Position numbers and translations under genes: made by a program. The notes beneath the pieces were generated by a model. It was not told the DNA's origin, searched no databases, and was given only the letters and a program-made list of their open reading frames with translations. From Anaerolineaceae bacterium oral taxon 439 (GTDB lineage Bacteria > Chloroflexota > Anaerolineae > Anaerolineales > Anaerolineaceae), in contig CP017039.1 of assembly GCA_001717545.1 (NCBI GenBank), forward strand, positions 2,232,001-2,296,000: a stretch of DNA of 64,000 bases. The letters run 5' to 3'. Below are positions 20,000 through 29,366 of the stretch, piece by piece (position 1 is the stretch's first letter; each line of letters opens with the position of its first letter).

Positions 20000-20860
20000 A
20001 TGGGATTTCATATCGTAACCGACAGCAACGCGGATTTATCCGCCGCGGACCGGGAAAGTTTTTCGGATTTCAGCTATCTTCACGTCCCTTATTTTATCAA
20101 CGACGTCGAAGGCGACCCAGGAATCACGGGGCATGAATTTTTCGAAGCCATGCGCAACGGCGCGAACACCCGCACCGCGCAAATCAACCCGCCGACCTTC
20201 ATCGCGCTCTATGAGGAACTGATCGCGGAAGGGAAACGCGAGTTCCTCAGTATAACGCTGTCCTCGAAGCTGTCCGGACTCTACGAATCCGCAGTGAACG
20301 CCGCGAATACCGTCATGAAAAAGCATCCTGACACAACGATTCTCGTCACAGATACAATCTCCGCGTCGATCGGCATGGGGCATCTCGTCAAATCAGCCGT
20401 CGAGGCGCGCGATCAGGGAAAATCGCTCAGCGAAACCCGCGACCTGATCGAAGCCCGGAAACACCGCATCTGCCACTGGTTTACCGTCGGAGACCTGACT
20501 TACCTGAAACGCAGCGGGCGCCTTTCCGCGGGCGCGGCATGGTTCGGAATGGCGCTCAACATCAAACCCGTCCTGCATATCGACTCAAGCGGGAAACTCG
20601 TCCCTGTCGAAAAGAAAATCGGCCGCGCCAAAGCCATCCAGCGCCTCATCGATCACTACAGCGAGACCGCTCTCAACCGGGAAAAGGGGATCGTTTACGT
20701 CCTGCATGCCGATATCCCCGAAGAAGCGAACAGCGTCAAAACGGCGATCGAAGCTCAAACCGGCACAAAAAACGTCATCCTGACGGAAATGGGGCCCGTT
20801 ATCGGGTCTCACGTTGGTCCCGGGACGCTCGCGGTCATATTTTCAGGCACGGAACGGTAA
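20000..20860 (+). CDS. DegV family fatty-acid-binding protein, copy 1
   Basis: DegV-fold protein of 286 residues. In Firmicutes such proteins (FakB) carry a fatty acid to the kinase FakA. The N-terminal ITDSNADLS-like segment (here IVTDSNADLS), the SSKLSGLYESA loop, and the C-terminal GPVIGSHVGPGTLAVIF signature are all conserved. Ribosome-binding site GGGAG. A close paralogue follows 130 bases downstream. No FakA-like kinase is in the window, so whether both copies work in fatty-acid activation is open. Confidence 0.93.
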   Translation: MGFHIVTDSNADLSAADRESFSDFSYLHVPYFINDVEGDPGITGHEFFEAMRNGANTRTAQINPPTFIALYEELIAEGKREFLSITLSSKLSGLYESAVNAANTVMKKHPDTTILVTDTISASIGMGHLVKSAVEARDQGKSLSETRDLIEARKHRICHWFTVGDLTYLKRSGRLSAGAAWFGMALNIKPVLHIDSSGKLVPVEKKIGRAKAIQRLIDHYSETALNREKGIVYVLHADIPEEANSVKTAIEAQTGTKNVILTEMGPVIGSHVGPGTLAVIFSGTER

Positions 20861-20990
20861 GGAATCCTGCCCGGCGGACATGCAGGCAAGAATTATAAAG
20901 TACAATTATTGACAATATTAAACGTTTGGCGATTTTATCAGGAAAACGAAGAACCCCGCCAAATGAACCATAGTAGGAAAGGAAACCGAC

Positions 20991-21851
20991 ATGTCTTTCT
21001 ATATCCTCGCTGACAACTGCAGCGATTTACCCGCATCGCGAAACACGACCTGTAAAGATTTTCAAATCCTGAATTTGAGCTTCTTTCTCGATAACGCGCC
21101 GGGAGACCCGACGATCCGCAGCGCAGACTTTTATAATAAGTTGCGCGCAGGTTCGATGTCACGGACGAGCCAGATCAACCCGCCTGAATTCGAAGATGTC
21201 TTCCGGAGAATCATCGCGCAGGGATATCACGAAATCCTCTACCTCGCGTTCAGCTCCGGACTCAGCGGAACGTATCATTCCAGTACCGTCGCGGCGCAGA
21301 ATATCATGAAGGAGAATCCGAACGTCCGGATCCTGACCGTCGACACGCTCGCCGCCGCGCTCGGCGAAGGGCTGATCGTCGATAAGGCGGTCGAGGTCCG
21401 CGATCAGGGGAAGACAATCGACGAAGTCGCGCAATGGGTCGAAGAGAATAAGCTGAAAACCGCGCATTGGTTCACTGTCGACGATCTGAACTTCCTGAAA
21501 CGCGGCGGACGGATTTCCGCCAGCGCCGCCTGGTTCGGGAGCGCGCTGAAAATCAAGCCCGTCCTGCATGTCGACAACAACGGCAAGCTCATCCCCATGG
21601 AGAAGAAGATCGGGCGGAAGAAATCGCTGGCGCGGATCGCCGAAATCGTCCGTGAAACCGCCGTCAACCCGGAAGATCAGACAATCTACATCGCTCACGG
21701 AGACTGCATCGACGATGTTGAGGAGACGAAAGAGATGATCCGAAAAGAAGCTGGAACGACGAAATTCTTCGTGAACGACCTCGGGCCTGTTATCGGGTCG
21801 CATTCAGGCCCCGGGACGCTCGCCGTTTTCTTCTTTGCGAAAGGCCGGTAA
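20991..21851 (+). CDS. DegV family fatty-acid-binding protein, copy 2
   Basis: Tandem paralogue of the preceding gene with the same length (286 residues) and parallel motifs: ILADNCSDLPAS at the N-terminus (the usual TDS is replaced by ADN), SSGLSGTYHSS, the HWFTVDDLNFLKRGGRISA block that in copy 1 reads HWFTVGDLTYLKRSGRLSA, and GPVIGSHSGPGTLAVFF at the end. The two copies may prefer different fatty acids, as FakB1/FakB2 do. Ribosome-binding site AGGAAAGG. Confidence 0.93.
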   Translation: MSFYILADNCSDLPASRNTTCKDFQILNLSFFLDNAPGDPTIRSADFYNKLRAGSMSRTSQINPPEFEDVFRRIIAQGYHEILYLAFSSGLSGTYHSSTVAAQNIMKENPNVRILTVDTLAAALGEGLIVDKAVEVRDQGKTIDEVAQWVEENKLKTAHWFTVDDLNFLKRGGRISASAAWFGSALKIKPVLHVDNNGKLIPMEKKIGRKKSLARIAEIVRETAVNPEDQTIYIAHGDCIDDVEETKEMIRKEAGTTKFFVNDLGPVIGSHSGPGTLAVFFFAKGR

Positions 21852-21863
21852 AGATTAAGATGG

Positions 21864-21889
21864 AGTCTGGTCCCGAGTGGGGCCAGACT
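21864..21889 (+). terminator. Hairpin after the degV pair
   Basis: AGTCTGGTCCC (21864-21874) pairs with GGGGCCAGACT (21879-21889) with one G-U pair and a 4-base loop, 12 bases after the degV stop. The following bases are only moderately T-rich. Confidence 0.65.
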
Positions 21890-21926
21890 TCGATTTGCTG
21901 TGATTTACCCCTATTTACTTCCACTA

Positions 21927-22147
21927 ATGGAAAAATTCGTGTTTCTTCCTTTTAACACCGAAATAAAAGATATAGAAAGACTGGCTAATGTTATTTATTA
22001 AGTCTCTTAGATCAGGAAATGGATAAAAGTTGGCTATTTGTATATGAAGTCGTTCCTGTTGACAAACTTAGAGATGAATGGAAAAACATGAAAAAATTCG
22101 GTGTCTCTTTTATCAACAAAGAATTATCTGATAGGCTATTCCTCTGA
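21927..22147 (+). pseudogene. AT-rich relic with two short frames, possibly one broken gene
   Basis: Between degV and the end of alaS lies an AT-rich stretch unlike its GC-rich surroundings. It holds a 24-codon frame (21927-22001, MEKFVFLPFNTEIKDIERLA...) and, shifted by one frame and overlapping its end, a 42-codon frame (22019-22147) reading MDKSWLFVYEVVPVDKLRDE and onward to a stop. Both read like real protein, and a single frameshift near 21995 would join them into a protein of about 70 residues. No family was recognised. It may be a decayed transferred gene or two small genes. Confidence 0.35.
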
Positions 22148-22177
22148 ATTCTCTTATCGACAATTTCAAGTTATTTA

Positions 22178-22215
22178 TTTAAAAAAACACCGGCGCCTTC
22201 CGCTGAAGACGCCGG
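22178..22215 (-). terminator. Terminator of alaS
   Basis: On the minus strand, an 11-bp stem (22215-22205 with 22201-22190, one G-U pair) with a tiny loop is followed by a run of seven U residues (plus-strand A-run near 22181-22187). It lies within 40 bases of the alaS stop. Confidence 0.85.
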
Positions 22216-22223
22216 GCTCCCCC

Positions 22224-24965
22224 CTACCCCTCCGCACGCTCGCGTATCATCTCCCGCGCAGCGGCCATCGCAGCGTCCGCCTTCGACACGTCCTTCCCGC
22301 CGCCCTGAGCCATCGTCGGCCGGCCGCCGCCCTTCCCGCCGACCAGCGCCGTCATCCTCCGGATCAGCTCGTTCGCGCTCAGCCCGCGCTTCGCCAGCGC
22401 CTCGGAAACCGACGCGATAAATTGCACCTGCCCACCGAGTACCGTTCCCAATACCGTCACCGCGTTCTCATGCTCCGACTTGAAGCGGTCCGAAAGCTGC
22501 CGCAGGGCATCCATCTCCATCCCCGGAACCAGCATCATCAGCGTCGGGATCCCATGAATCTCCTCCGAACGCCCCTTCAGGTCCCCCAGCTTCTGAATCA
22601 GCGCGCTCCGCTTCACTGCGTCCAGCTCCTTCGCCAGCTCCTTCAGGTTCTGACGCGTCTCGACTGCGTGTTTGAGAAGATCCTCGCGGCTGACGTTAAA
22701 CACGCGCGTCATCTCGTGGACCAACAGGTTCTGGACCCGGATAAACTCGATCGCGGCACGGCGCGTAATCGCCTCGATCCGACGGATCCCGGTCGCGACG
22801 CTGCCCTCGCTGAGAAGAATAAACGGCCCGATCTCCGCCGTATTGGAAACGTGCGTCCCGCCGCAGAGCTCCGCCGAAACCGGCGTCTCCCCGTCGAGAA
22901 TCCGCAGCACGCGGACCCGATCGCCATATTTTTCGTTGAAAATCGCCATGACCCCTTCGTTCATCGCGTCGTCCAGATTCTCGATCGTCGTCATGACCGG
23001 ATATCCGGCGAGGATATCCTGATTAACGATCCGTTCGATCTCCGAAAGCTCCTCCGCCGTCAGCGCGCGATTCGAATTAAAGTCAAAGCGGAGCCGGTCG
23101 GGCGCAACGAGCGAACCCGCCTGACGCGCCTGATCGCCGATAACCCGATGAAGCGCCGCGTGAAGAAGATGCGTCGCGGTATGATTCGCCTGAATATCGC
23201 GCCGCCGCTCCAGGTCGATTTCGACGACGGCCGCCTTCCCAGCCTCGACCGTCCCGGAAACGACCGTCCCGGAATGCAGTATCAGCCCGTTCAGCGGCCT
23301 TCGGACATCCTTCACCTCAAAGACGAACGACCCGTCCGCCGCCCGGATCGTCCCGGTATCGCTGACCTGCCCGCCCATCTCCAGATACAGATTCGTCGCG
23401 CCGACGATCAGCTCCGCATCCTCGCCCTCGCCAATCGCCGCATACGGCGCCCCGTCGGACAGCGCCAACAGCAGCGTCGTTTCCACCGGCTCGCGCTGAT
23501 ACGGATCATAGCGGACCCCCTCCGCCGGAAGCTTCCCGCCGGAAATCAGCTCATTCAGGTATACGCCGTACCGCTCGGCCTCCTCGCCGGTCATCTTCCC
23601 AATCGCCTTTCCCGCGCCGGAAGCGATCCGATGCGCCTCGGCGGCGGCCCGATAACCCTCGCGATCGACGTCGAACCCCTGATCGCGGACGAGATCGTAG
23701 GTAATCTCAATCGGAAGCCCATGCGTCGAGTACAGGTCAAAGCAGACCGCCCCGTCGATAACCGTCTTCCCCACGGCGCGCATCCCCGCCAGGATCTCGT
23801 TCAGCTGATGAATCCCGGCGTCGAGCGTCTTATTAAACCGCTCCTCTTCCGCGATCAGCCCTGAAAGAATCGCGTCACGCGACCGCCGCAGCTCCGGATA
23901 AGCGTCCTGATACGTTTCGATCATCGCTTCCGCGACCTTGTGCATGAACGGTTCGGTCAGGCCCAGCTGATGACCGAAGCGGACCGCGCGCCGGATAATC
24001 ATGCGGCAGATATAATTTCGCCCGATATTCCCCGGAACGACCCCGTCGGCGATCAGGAACGACGCCGCCCGCGCATGGTCGCAGATCACGCGGTAAGGAG
24101 TGAAATTCGCCGCCATCTCCGCGTCGTCCGTCCCGGTCAGCCGCTGAATCGTTTCCAGCGCAGCTCTGAACAGGTCGGTCCGATAATTGGAATCGACGCC
24201 CTGAAGGATCGAGACGATCCGCTCGAACCCCATCCCCGTGTCGACGAACTTCTGCGTCAATGGGAGAAGCTCGTTCGGACCGACGCGGTTATACTGAATG
24301 AAAACCAGGTTCCAGAGCTCCAGAAACCGCGAACAATCGCCATTCACGGAACAGACGTGCCCGGGGATGTCCCGCTTATCGCAGTGATCCGGCCCCAGGT
24401 CGATATGAATCTCGGAACAGGGACCGCAGGGCCCCGTATCCGCCATCTCCCAGAAATTTTCCTTGCGCCCGAAATAGCGGACATGATCCGGATTCATCCC
24501 CGGCTGACGCTTCCAGATTTCGAACGCCTCCGCGTCGGCCTCGATCTCCCCGCGCTCGTCCTTGAAACAGGTCGCCCAAAGCTTGCTCCTGTCCAGCCCC
24601 CAGACCTCGGTCAGCAGCGTCCAGGCCCATTCGATCGCTTCCTTCTTGTAATAATCGCCGAAGGACCAGTTCCCCAGCATCTCGAAAAACGTATGGTGCG
24701 TATCGTCCCGGCCGACCTCGTCGAGATCATTATGCTTTCCCGCTACACGCATGCATTTCTGGCTGTCAGCGGCGCGTTTATACTCCCGCTTATCCGTTCC
24801 CAGAAAAACGTCCTTGAACTGAACCATGCCGGCGTTGGTAAACAGGATCGTCTGGTCGCCGACCGGAACGAGGGAGGAGGAGCGAACGGCGGTATGGCCC
24901 CGTTCGACGAAAAAATCAATGAATTGTTTTCGAATATCGTTGCCGGAAAGAATCGGATGCTTCAT
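22224..24965 (-). CDS. alaS: Alanyl-tRNA synthetase
   Basis: Charges tRNA-Ala and edits mischarged serine or glycine. 913 residues, normal for a bacterial AlaRS. The aminoacylation domain begins IRKQFIDFFVERGHT with FTNAGMVQFKDVFLG; the editing domain has the zinc-site motifs HTATHLLHAALH (about residue 590) and CGGTH (about residue 690), with the histidines and cysteine intact. The C-terminal C-Ala domain ends in the glycine-rich GGKGGGRPTMAQGGG. Start ATG 24965 matches the family start; a minus-strand TATAAT lies at 25011-25006. Confidence 0.97.
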   Translation of the reverse strand: MKHPILSGNDIRKQFIDFFVERGHTAVRSSSLVPVGDQTILFTNAGMVQFKDVFLGTDKREYKRAADSQKCMRVAGKHNDLDEVGRDDTHHTFFEMLGNWSFGDYYKKEAIEWAWTLLTEVWGLDRSKLWATCFKDERGEIEADAEAFEIWKRQPGMNPDHVRYFGRKENFWEMADTGPCGPCSEIHIDLGPDHCDKRDIPGHVCSVNGDCSRFLELWNLVFIQYNRVGPNELLPLTQKFVDTGMGFERIVSILQGVDSNYRTDLFRAALETIQRLTGTDDAEMAANFTPYRVICDHARAASFLIADGVVPGNIGRNYICRMIIRRAVRFGHQLGLTEPFMHKVAEAMIETYQDAYPELRRSRDAILSGLIAEEERFNKTLDAGIHQLNEILAGMRAVGKTVIDGAVCFDLYSTHGLPIEITYDLVRDQGFDVDREGYRAAAEAHRIASGAGKAIGKMTGEEAERYGVYLNELISGGKLPAEGVRYDPYQREPVETTLLLALSDGAPYAAIGEGEDAELIVGATNLYLEMGGQVSDTGTIRAADGSFVFEVKDVRRPLNGLILHSGTVVSGTVEAGKAAVVEIDLERRRDIQANHTATHLLHAALHRVIGDQARQAGSLVAPDRLRFDFNSNRALTAEELSEIERIVNQDILAGYPVMTTIENLDDAMNEGVMAIFNEKYGDRVRVLRILDGETPVSAELCGGTHVSNTAEIGPFILLSEGSVATGIRRIEAITRRAAIEFIRVQNLLVHEMTRVFNVSREDLLKHAVETRQNLKELAKELDAVKRSALIQKLGDLKGRSEEIHGIPTLMMLVPGMEMDALRQLSDRFKSEHENAVTVLGTVLGGQVQFIASVSEALAKRGLSANELIRRMTALVGGKGGGRPTMAQGGGKDVSKADAAMAAAREMIRERAEG

Positions 24966-25142
24966 GTGTTGTATCGCCTCTTCATAAAGATGAACTATCC
25001 GATAAATTATACTTGACCGGCGCGAAAACTGACCCTTCGCCGCGAATAATTAAGAACGGGCCGGGCCTGAAACAAACGAATACGATGGAAAAACCCACGC
25101 GGCGGGGACACGTGAAGAGGAAAGAAAAACCGGTAAAACCTG

Positions 25143-27278
25143 CTACTTGCCGGCGAGTTCCTCGATCGCGAACGTCGGCTTATCGATCCGAATCGGCTTC
25201 ATATTGTCGATGCCGGCGACATACTGAAACGCGTAAATCGGATCGTCGGGTCCAAAAACGCCGAAATTCATCAGCCCGAAGATCTCGCTGTCCACGACCT
25301 CCCCCGTTTCCAGATCATATCGATGCAGCGACTGCCCCTGCAAGGTCCGAACGCCGGCATAAAAATACAGCGCCTCGCCGTCGCTCTGGAACCGGGAATT
25401 GTAAACCCGCTCCGCTATCAGCCGCGATTCGCCGCTGGCCCGGTCCAGCTCATACAGGTTTTCATCATCCAAAACGGACGTATAGTAAAGCTTATCGCGC
25501 GTCAGGAAAAACCTCGTCGCCCGAACCTCGGAATAGATCGCCTCGCTCCGTCCCGTCGAAAAATCGAACCGATAAAGCCGGTATGCGGCGTCGCTATAAT
25601 AAATCGATTCGCCGTCATACGAAACCCGGTAGGGGTCAACGTTCGTCAGAAAAACCGTCGGATCGCAGCTCATCGGGTCAATCACATCAATCGTATGCGC
25701 CTTCAGCAGGTAAATCTTACGGTCATGAATAAAATACATCAACTCGCTGACAATATCTGAATAGTCGAGTTCCACCCGGCAAATCTCCATGTCGACGTAG
25801 TCCCTGAGTCCCTGCCTGCGAAAAACGTTCGCGATCCCGTGCTGCGTATCCTCCTGAAACGCGTAATACAGCCAATCCGGATCAACATAAATTGCAGCCG
25901 AATGGAAATCGCCGCTGAGCTGCGTAAAAAACGGATCGCGGACCGCGTCGCGAAATTCGAGCGCCGAAGGATCCGGAATCGTCCGGATACCGTATTCCGC
26001 CGAGTAAAAAGCCCCGTCGACGATCGCCATGGAATTTCCCGGCGAACTGTTGAAAATTTCCGGAAGCTCCGACGCGGCAATCCGGTTCGCGGAAGCCAGG
26101 ATCGCGGCCGCGGCGGCGATCGTCGCGATAAAGACTTTATCCAACCCCGCGCGCTGAACCTTCCGCATGAAATCGCCGTTCAGCCGGTAAATCGCCCGGA
26201 TCATCCCCGCGAGCAGCAGCCCCGCGATCAGCAGCGAAACCGCCTGCGCCATGGGCGAGATCGTCGAAAACTCCGGAATGGCCTGGACCCCGCCGCCGTC
26301 GGCCAACCCGAGGACGAAATCGCCGGGGCGGATATACCCCTGCCCGATCATGAACCCCAACGGCGAAGGGAAGAAATACTTATAAACCGCGTTTCCCGGG
26401 AGATAATAAGGCACGGCCAGCAGGCAGACGCTCATGAACGCGCCGTTCAGCGACGAACGGGTCAGAGAGACGAAGAACTGCACGCACGCGCTGAACAGAA
26501 CCGCGCCGATCAGCCGGTAACCGGAAACGATCCCCCAGGCCGCCCAGAAAGACACGTGAAGCGGCGAAGCCTGAAAATAACGCAAACTTTGAAGCGGGTA
26601 ATTTCCGTTCAGCAGGCCGAATTTGAAATGAATCAGAAACGTTTCCACCAGAATCGAAATCAGGGTCAGCCCCACCGCGATCCAGACCGACAGCGACAGC
26701 TTGACACGCGTCAGGCGGTCGCCGCCGCCCGGAAACGTCAGCAGCAACGGGAACATCCCGCAGTCAAATTCGACGCTGAAAAGCGGGAGCAGGAACGCCA
26801 GCATCACAAAAATCATCAACCAGTCCATCCGCTCTTCCGTCAGCAGCGCAGTCCACCCGTTCCCGTCGAGCAGGTACCGTTCATCCGGCTTCTCGCGCGC
26901 GTACAGGTATTGATCGTACATGCGCAGGAACAACGTCTCCTCGTCCCGGAACCCCGTCTCCGCGTCGAACGCCGCGAGGACCTCCGCACGGTCGATTTCA
27001 CCGCTCCGATACCGGACGAGCCATTCTTCAGCCTGGCTGTACGTCCGCGTGTACCGTTCCGCGAGCGCGTCGAGCGTCTCCGCCGTCGCATCGGTAACCC
27101 TTCCGCGAAACGGTTCAAGAAGCGCCCGGTACGCGCCGGCGTTCGCGGCCGTGTAGCTGTCGACACGGTAATGTGAAACATTGAGGATGATAATTTTCAA
27201 CGCGACCCATCCGCAGACGATCAGAAGGTACGCGAAAACCGGGATCCCCTTCCGGATTTCGGTCAGCGAACGATTCAT
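25143..27278 (-). CDS. ABC-2 type permease fused to a C-terminal propeller-like domain
   Basis: 711 residues. The first ~400 form an ABC-2 permease: an N-terminal span (GIPVFAYLLIVCGWVALKI), a long extracytoplasmic loop (about residues 35-150), then several spans (MDWLMIFVMLAFLLPLFSVE, GLTLISILVETFLIHF, AVLFSACVQFFVSL) and a last span near residue 395 (VFIATIAAAAAILASANRI). After it, residues ~430-711 have repeated tyrosine/aspartate-rich blades (ESIYYSDAAYRLYRFDFSTG, DKLYYTSVLDDENLYELDRA, EALYFYAGVR) resembling DUF5050/YWTD propellers. The gene overlaps the preceding permease by ATGA. A fused propeller is odd for an ABC permease and may sense or bind an external ligand. Confidence 0.75.
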   Translation of the reverse strand: MNRSLTEIRKGIPVFAYLLIVCGWVALKIIILNVSHYRVDSYTAANAGAYRALLEPFRGRVTDATAETLDALAERYTRTYSQAEEWLVRYRSGEIDRAEVLAAFDAETGFRDEETLFLRMYDQYLYAREKPDERYLLDGNGWTALLTEERMDWLMIFVMLAFLLPLFSVEFDCGMFPLLLTFPGGGDRLTRVKLSLSVWIAVGLTLISILVETFLIHFKFGLLNGNYPLQSLRYFQASPLHVSFWAAWGIVSGYRLIGAVLFSACVQFFVSLTRSSLNGAFMSVCLLAVPYYLPGNAVYKYFFPSPLGFMIGQGYIRPGDFVLGLADGGGVQAIPEFSTISPMAQAVSLLIAGLLLAGMIRAIYRLNGDFMRKVQRAGLDKVFIATIAAAAAILASANRIAASELPEIFNSSPGNSMAIVDGAFYSAEYGIRTIPDPSALEFRDAVRDPFFTQLSGDFHSAAIYVDPDWLYYAFQEDTQHGIANVFRRQGLRDYVDMEICRVELDYSDIVSELMYFIHDRKIYLLKAHTIDVIDPMSCDPTVFLTNVDPYRVSYDGESIYYSDAAYRLYRFDFSTGRSEAIYSEVRATRFFLTRDKLYYTSVLDDENLYELDRASGESRLIAERVYNSRFQSDGEALYFYAGVRTLQGQSLHRYDLETGEVVDSEIFGLMNFGVFGPDDPIYAFQYVAGIDNMKPIRIDKPTFAIEELAGK

Positions 27279-28486
27279 CCTCCCTCCATTCCTGAGCGGG
27301 AAACCGCCGTAAAAAAGAAGAAAACGCCTGTCAGCAAAAAGGTTAACGAAACCAGCAGCACAACAGAATAAACGGGAAACCCGAAGACGTTCGCGACGTC
27401 AAACCTCGAAAACAACGCGGAAAAATCGAGAAGCGTCGTCGGGATCAGCCAACGCGCGAAAGCAAACGGCGTCGGAACGGACAGGTCCCCCAGCGCATAA
27501 ATCCCCACCCCCAAAGCGAAGCTGATCAGGAACGACAGGAACGGCTTCCCGACCCGCCGCGACACCAGCAAAACGATACCGCCGACAAAGAGAAGCCAGA
27601 GAAGCTCCAGGAGCGTCTTGATCCCGACCGCTTCTCCGATCGTCCCCGAGAAAAACGACAGCGCGAAATCCGCACGGAAATACGACAGATCCACCACGCC
27701 GTACAGCGGATAAGCCGCGCCATGCAGCCCGAAAAAGAGCGCGGTCGCGCCGAGCCGGACCAGCGAAAAAACGATCTCCGTCGCGAGAATCCAGCCCACA
27801 GCCAGAAGCAGCTTGCTTCGGACCGTCGCCGCCCGCCCCCGCTCAACCGTCTTTAAGATCAGCGCCATCCCCGTCGTCGTTTCAATTGAAAAAAGCGGCG
27901 CTAACGAAAAAACGACGAACAGCATCATCAGCAGCGCGCAGCTCCGATCCAGGAGCAGCTCGCGGAACCCGGCCGTATCGTAAAACGCCGTCAGCTCCCG
28001 ACCGCCGTACGCGCCGGCGATCAGGCGGTTCCGGCGCGATTGATAAACGTCGCCGATCGCCTCGAAAAAAGCGATATTCTCCGCCGCCCGCTCGACAATC
28101 GGGTCATTCTTCCGTTTATACGCGAACGCCCAGCGCATTGGATTATAAAAACCTTCCTTAAATAAGTAGTAGTCCGCGCGTTCGTACCCGGTATACATCG
28201 CCGGATCGTACACAATCGAATACGATCCGGCCAAGGCAATCTTCGCCAGACGGTTGAACTCCGAAATCACGAAATCCGACTTATCCGGCGTAATCTCGCC
28301 TTCGCCGATCTCGCGATAGAGCGCCCGATACGCCGGACGCATGAATCTGTCGGACTGCGGGAAATTCCCATAATTCCGGTCCAGCTGCCAGACGAATCCA
28401 ACTTCGATCAGGGTCAGCAGCAGCAAAGCGATCCAGACCGATTTCCGGCTCAGAATCTTCTTAAATTCAGCGCTGATCAGTCCCAT
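27275..28486 (-). CDS. ABC-2 type permease
   Basis: 403-residue membrane protein, second permease of the locus. It begins with the cytoplasmic GLISAEFKKILSRKSVWIALLLL typical of ABC-2 permeases of this class, has a long external loop (residues ~35-180) and about six later spans. It shares layout, including the long first loop, with the permease half of the downstream gene, so the two are probably a heterodimer using the ATPase upstream. It overlaps the ATPase gene by 20 bases and the next gene by 4. Confidence 0.82.
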   Translation of the reverse strand: MGLISAEFKKILSRKSVWIALLLLTLIEVGFVWQLDRNYGNFPQSDRFMRPAYRALYREIGEGEITPDKSDFVISEFNRLAKIALAGSYSIVYDPAMYTGYERADYYLFKEGFYNPMRWAFAYKRKNDPIVERAAENIAFFEAIGDVYQSRRNRLIAGAYGGRELTAFYDTAGFRELLLDRSCALLMMLFVVFSLAPLFSIETTTGMALILKTVERGRAATVRSKLLLAVGWILATEIVFSLVRLGATALFFGLHGAAYPLYGVVDLSYFRADFALSFFSGTIGEAVGIKTLLELLWLLFVGGIVLLVSRRVGKPFLSFLISFALGVGIYALGDLSVPTPFAFARWLIPTTLLDFSALFSRFDVANVFGFPVYSVVLLVSLTFLLTGVFFFFTAVSRSGMEGG

Positions 28487-29351
28487 CGCCGTCCGCTCCG
28501 CAGAAATACAGAAACGCGTCTTCGAGCGTCGCCGGGACCGAAACGCAGCCCGGATCCGGCGCCGTATCGCCGACGATCCGCGCGGTCACCCGGTCCCCCT
28601 CCCGGTACATATTCCCGACGCGATACGTCTTTAAGACCGAATCGATCATCGTTTCCGGAACCGTCCATTCCCAGACCTTCCCCTCAACCTCGGTCAGGAG
28701 CGATTTCGTCGAACCGTCGCGCGCGATCCGCCCGTCTCGAAGCAGGATCACCTCATTCGCAATCAGCTCGATATCGGAAACAATATGCGTCGCGAGAATC
28801 ACGATCCGCCCGGCCGACAAGCTCGAAATCACGTTCCGAAAGCGCGCCCGCTCGATCGGGTCCAGTCCGGCCGTCGGCTCGTCGAGAATCAGGACCGGCG
28901 GATACCCGATCAGCGCCTGCGCAACGCCCAACCGCTGGCGCATCCCGCCCGAATACGCCCCGATCTTTTTATCCGCCGCGTTCGTCAGGTTGACCAGCTC
29001 CAGCGTCTCGGCAACCTGACGTTCCCGCTCGTCCCGGGGAACGTCCTTCAATTCGCAGATATATTCCAGAAACGCCCGCGCGCTGAAGTCGCGGTAAAAC
29101 TGGTTATCCTGCGGAAGGTAGCCGACCGCGGTCCGGAAACCGCTTCCCTTTTCCCCCGTCGGAACCCCGTTCCAGAGCGCGTTCCCCGCCGTCGCGGGGA
29201 TCAGCGCCAGAATCAGCCGGATCAGCGTCGTCTTCCCCGCTCCGTTCGGGCCCAAAATCCCGTAAATTCCCTCGCGGAAAACGCAGCTGAAATCGTCCAG
29301 CGCCGTTTCCGCTCCATACCGCTTCGTCAGTCCAACCGCCCGCAGCTCCAA
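28467..29351 (-). CDS. ABC transporter ATP-binding protein
   Basis: ATPase for the two permeases downstream. Walker A GPNGAGKTTLIRLIL near residue 37, signature YSGGMRQRLGVAQAL near residue 135, and Walker B VLILDEPTAGLDPIE are intact. After the ~215-residue nucleotide-binding domain comes a C-terminal extension of about 75 residues (EWTVPETMIDSVLKTYRVGN...) typical of this ABC-2 subfamily. GGAGG lies 3 bases before the ATG. Cargo unknown. Confidence 0.92.
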   Translation of the reverse strand: MELRAVGLTKRYGAETALDDFSCVFREGIYGILGPNGAGKTTLIRLILALIPATAGNALWNGVPTGEKGSGFRTAVGYLPQDNQFYRDFSARAFLEYICELKDVPRDERERQVAETLELVNLTNAADKKIGAYSGGMRQRLGVAQALIGYPPVLILDEPTAGLDPIERARFRNVISSLSAGRIVILATHIVSDIELIANEVILLRDGRIARDGSTKSLLTEVEGKVWEWTVPETMIDSVLKTYRVGNMYREGDRVTARIVGDTAPDPGCVSVPATLEDAFLYFCGADGDGTDQR

Positions 29352-29366
29352 TCCGCCTCCGATCTT

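Noticed and set aside
22101-23864. 587-codon open frame on the plus strand
   Set aside because: It lies entirely antisense to alaS, has an arginine/proline-rich, low-complexity composition and matches no family; GC-rich coding sequence often leaves such frames open.
23940-25016. 358-codon open frame on the plus strand
   Set aside because: Antisense to the 5' half of alaS with no recognisable domain.
25839-27176. 445-codon open frame on the plus strand
   Set aside because: Antisense to the propeller permease, very rich in R, Q, P and D, without motifs. A shadow of the real gene.
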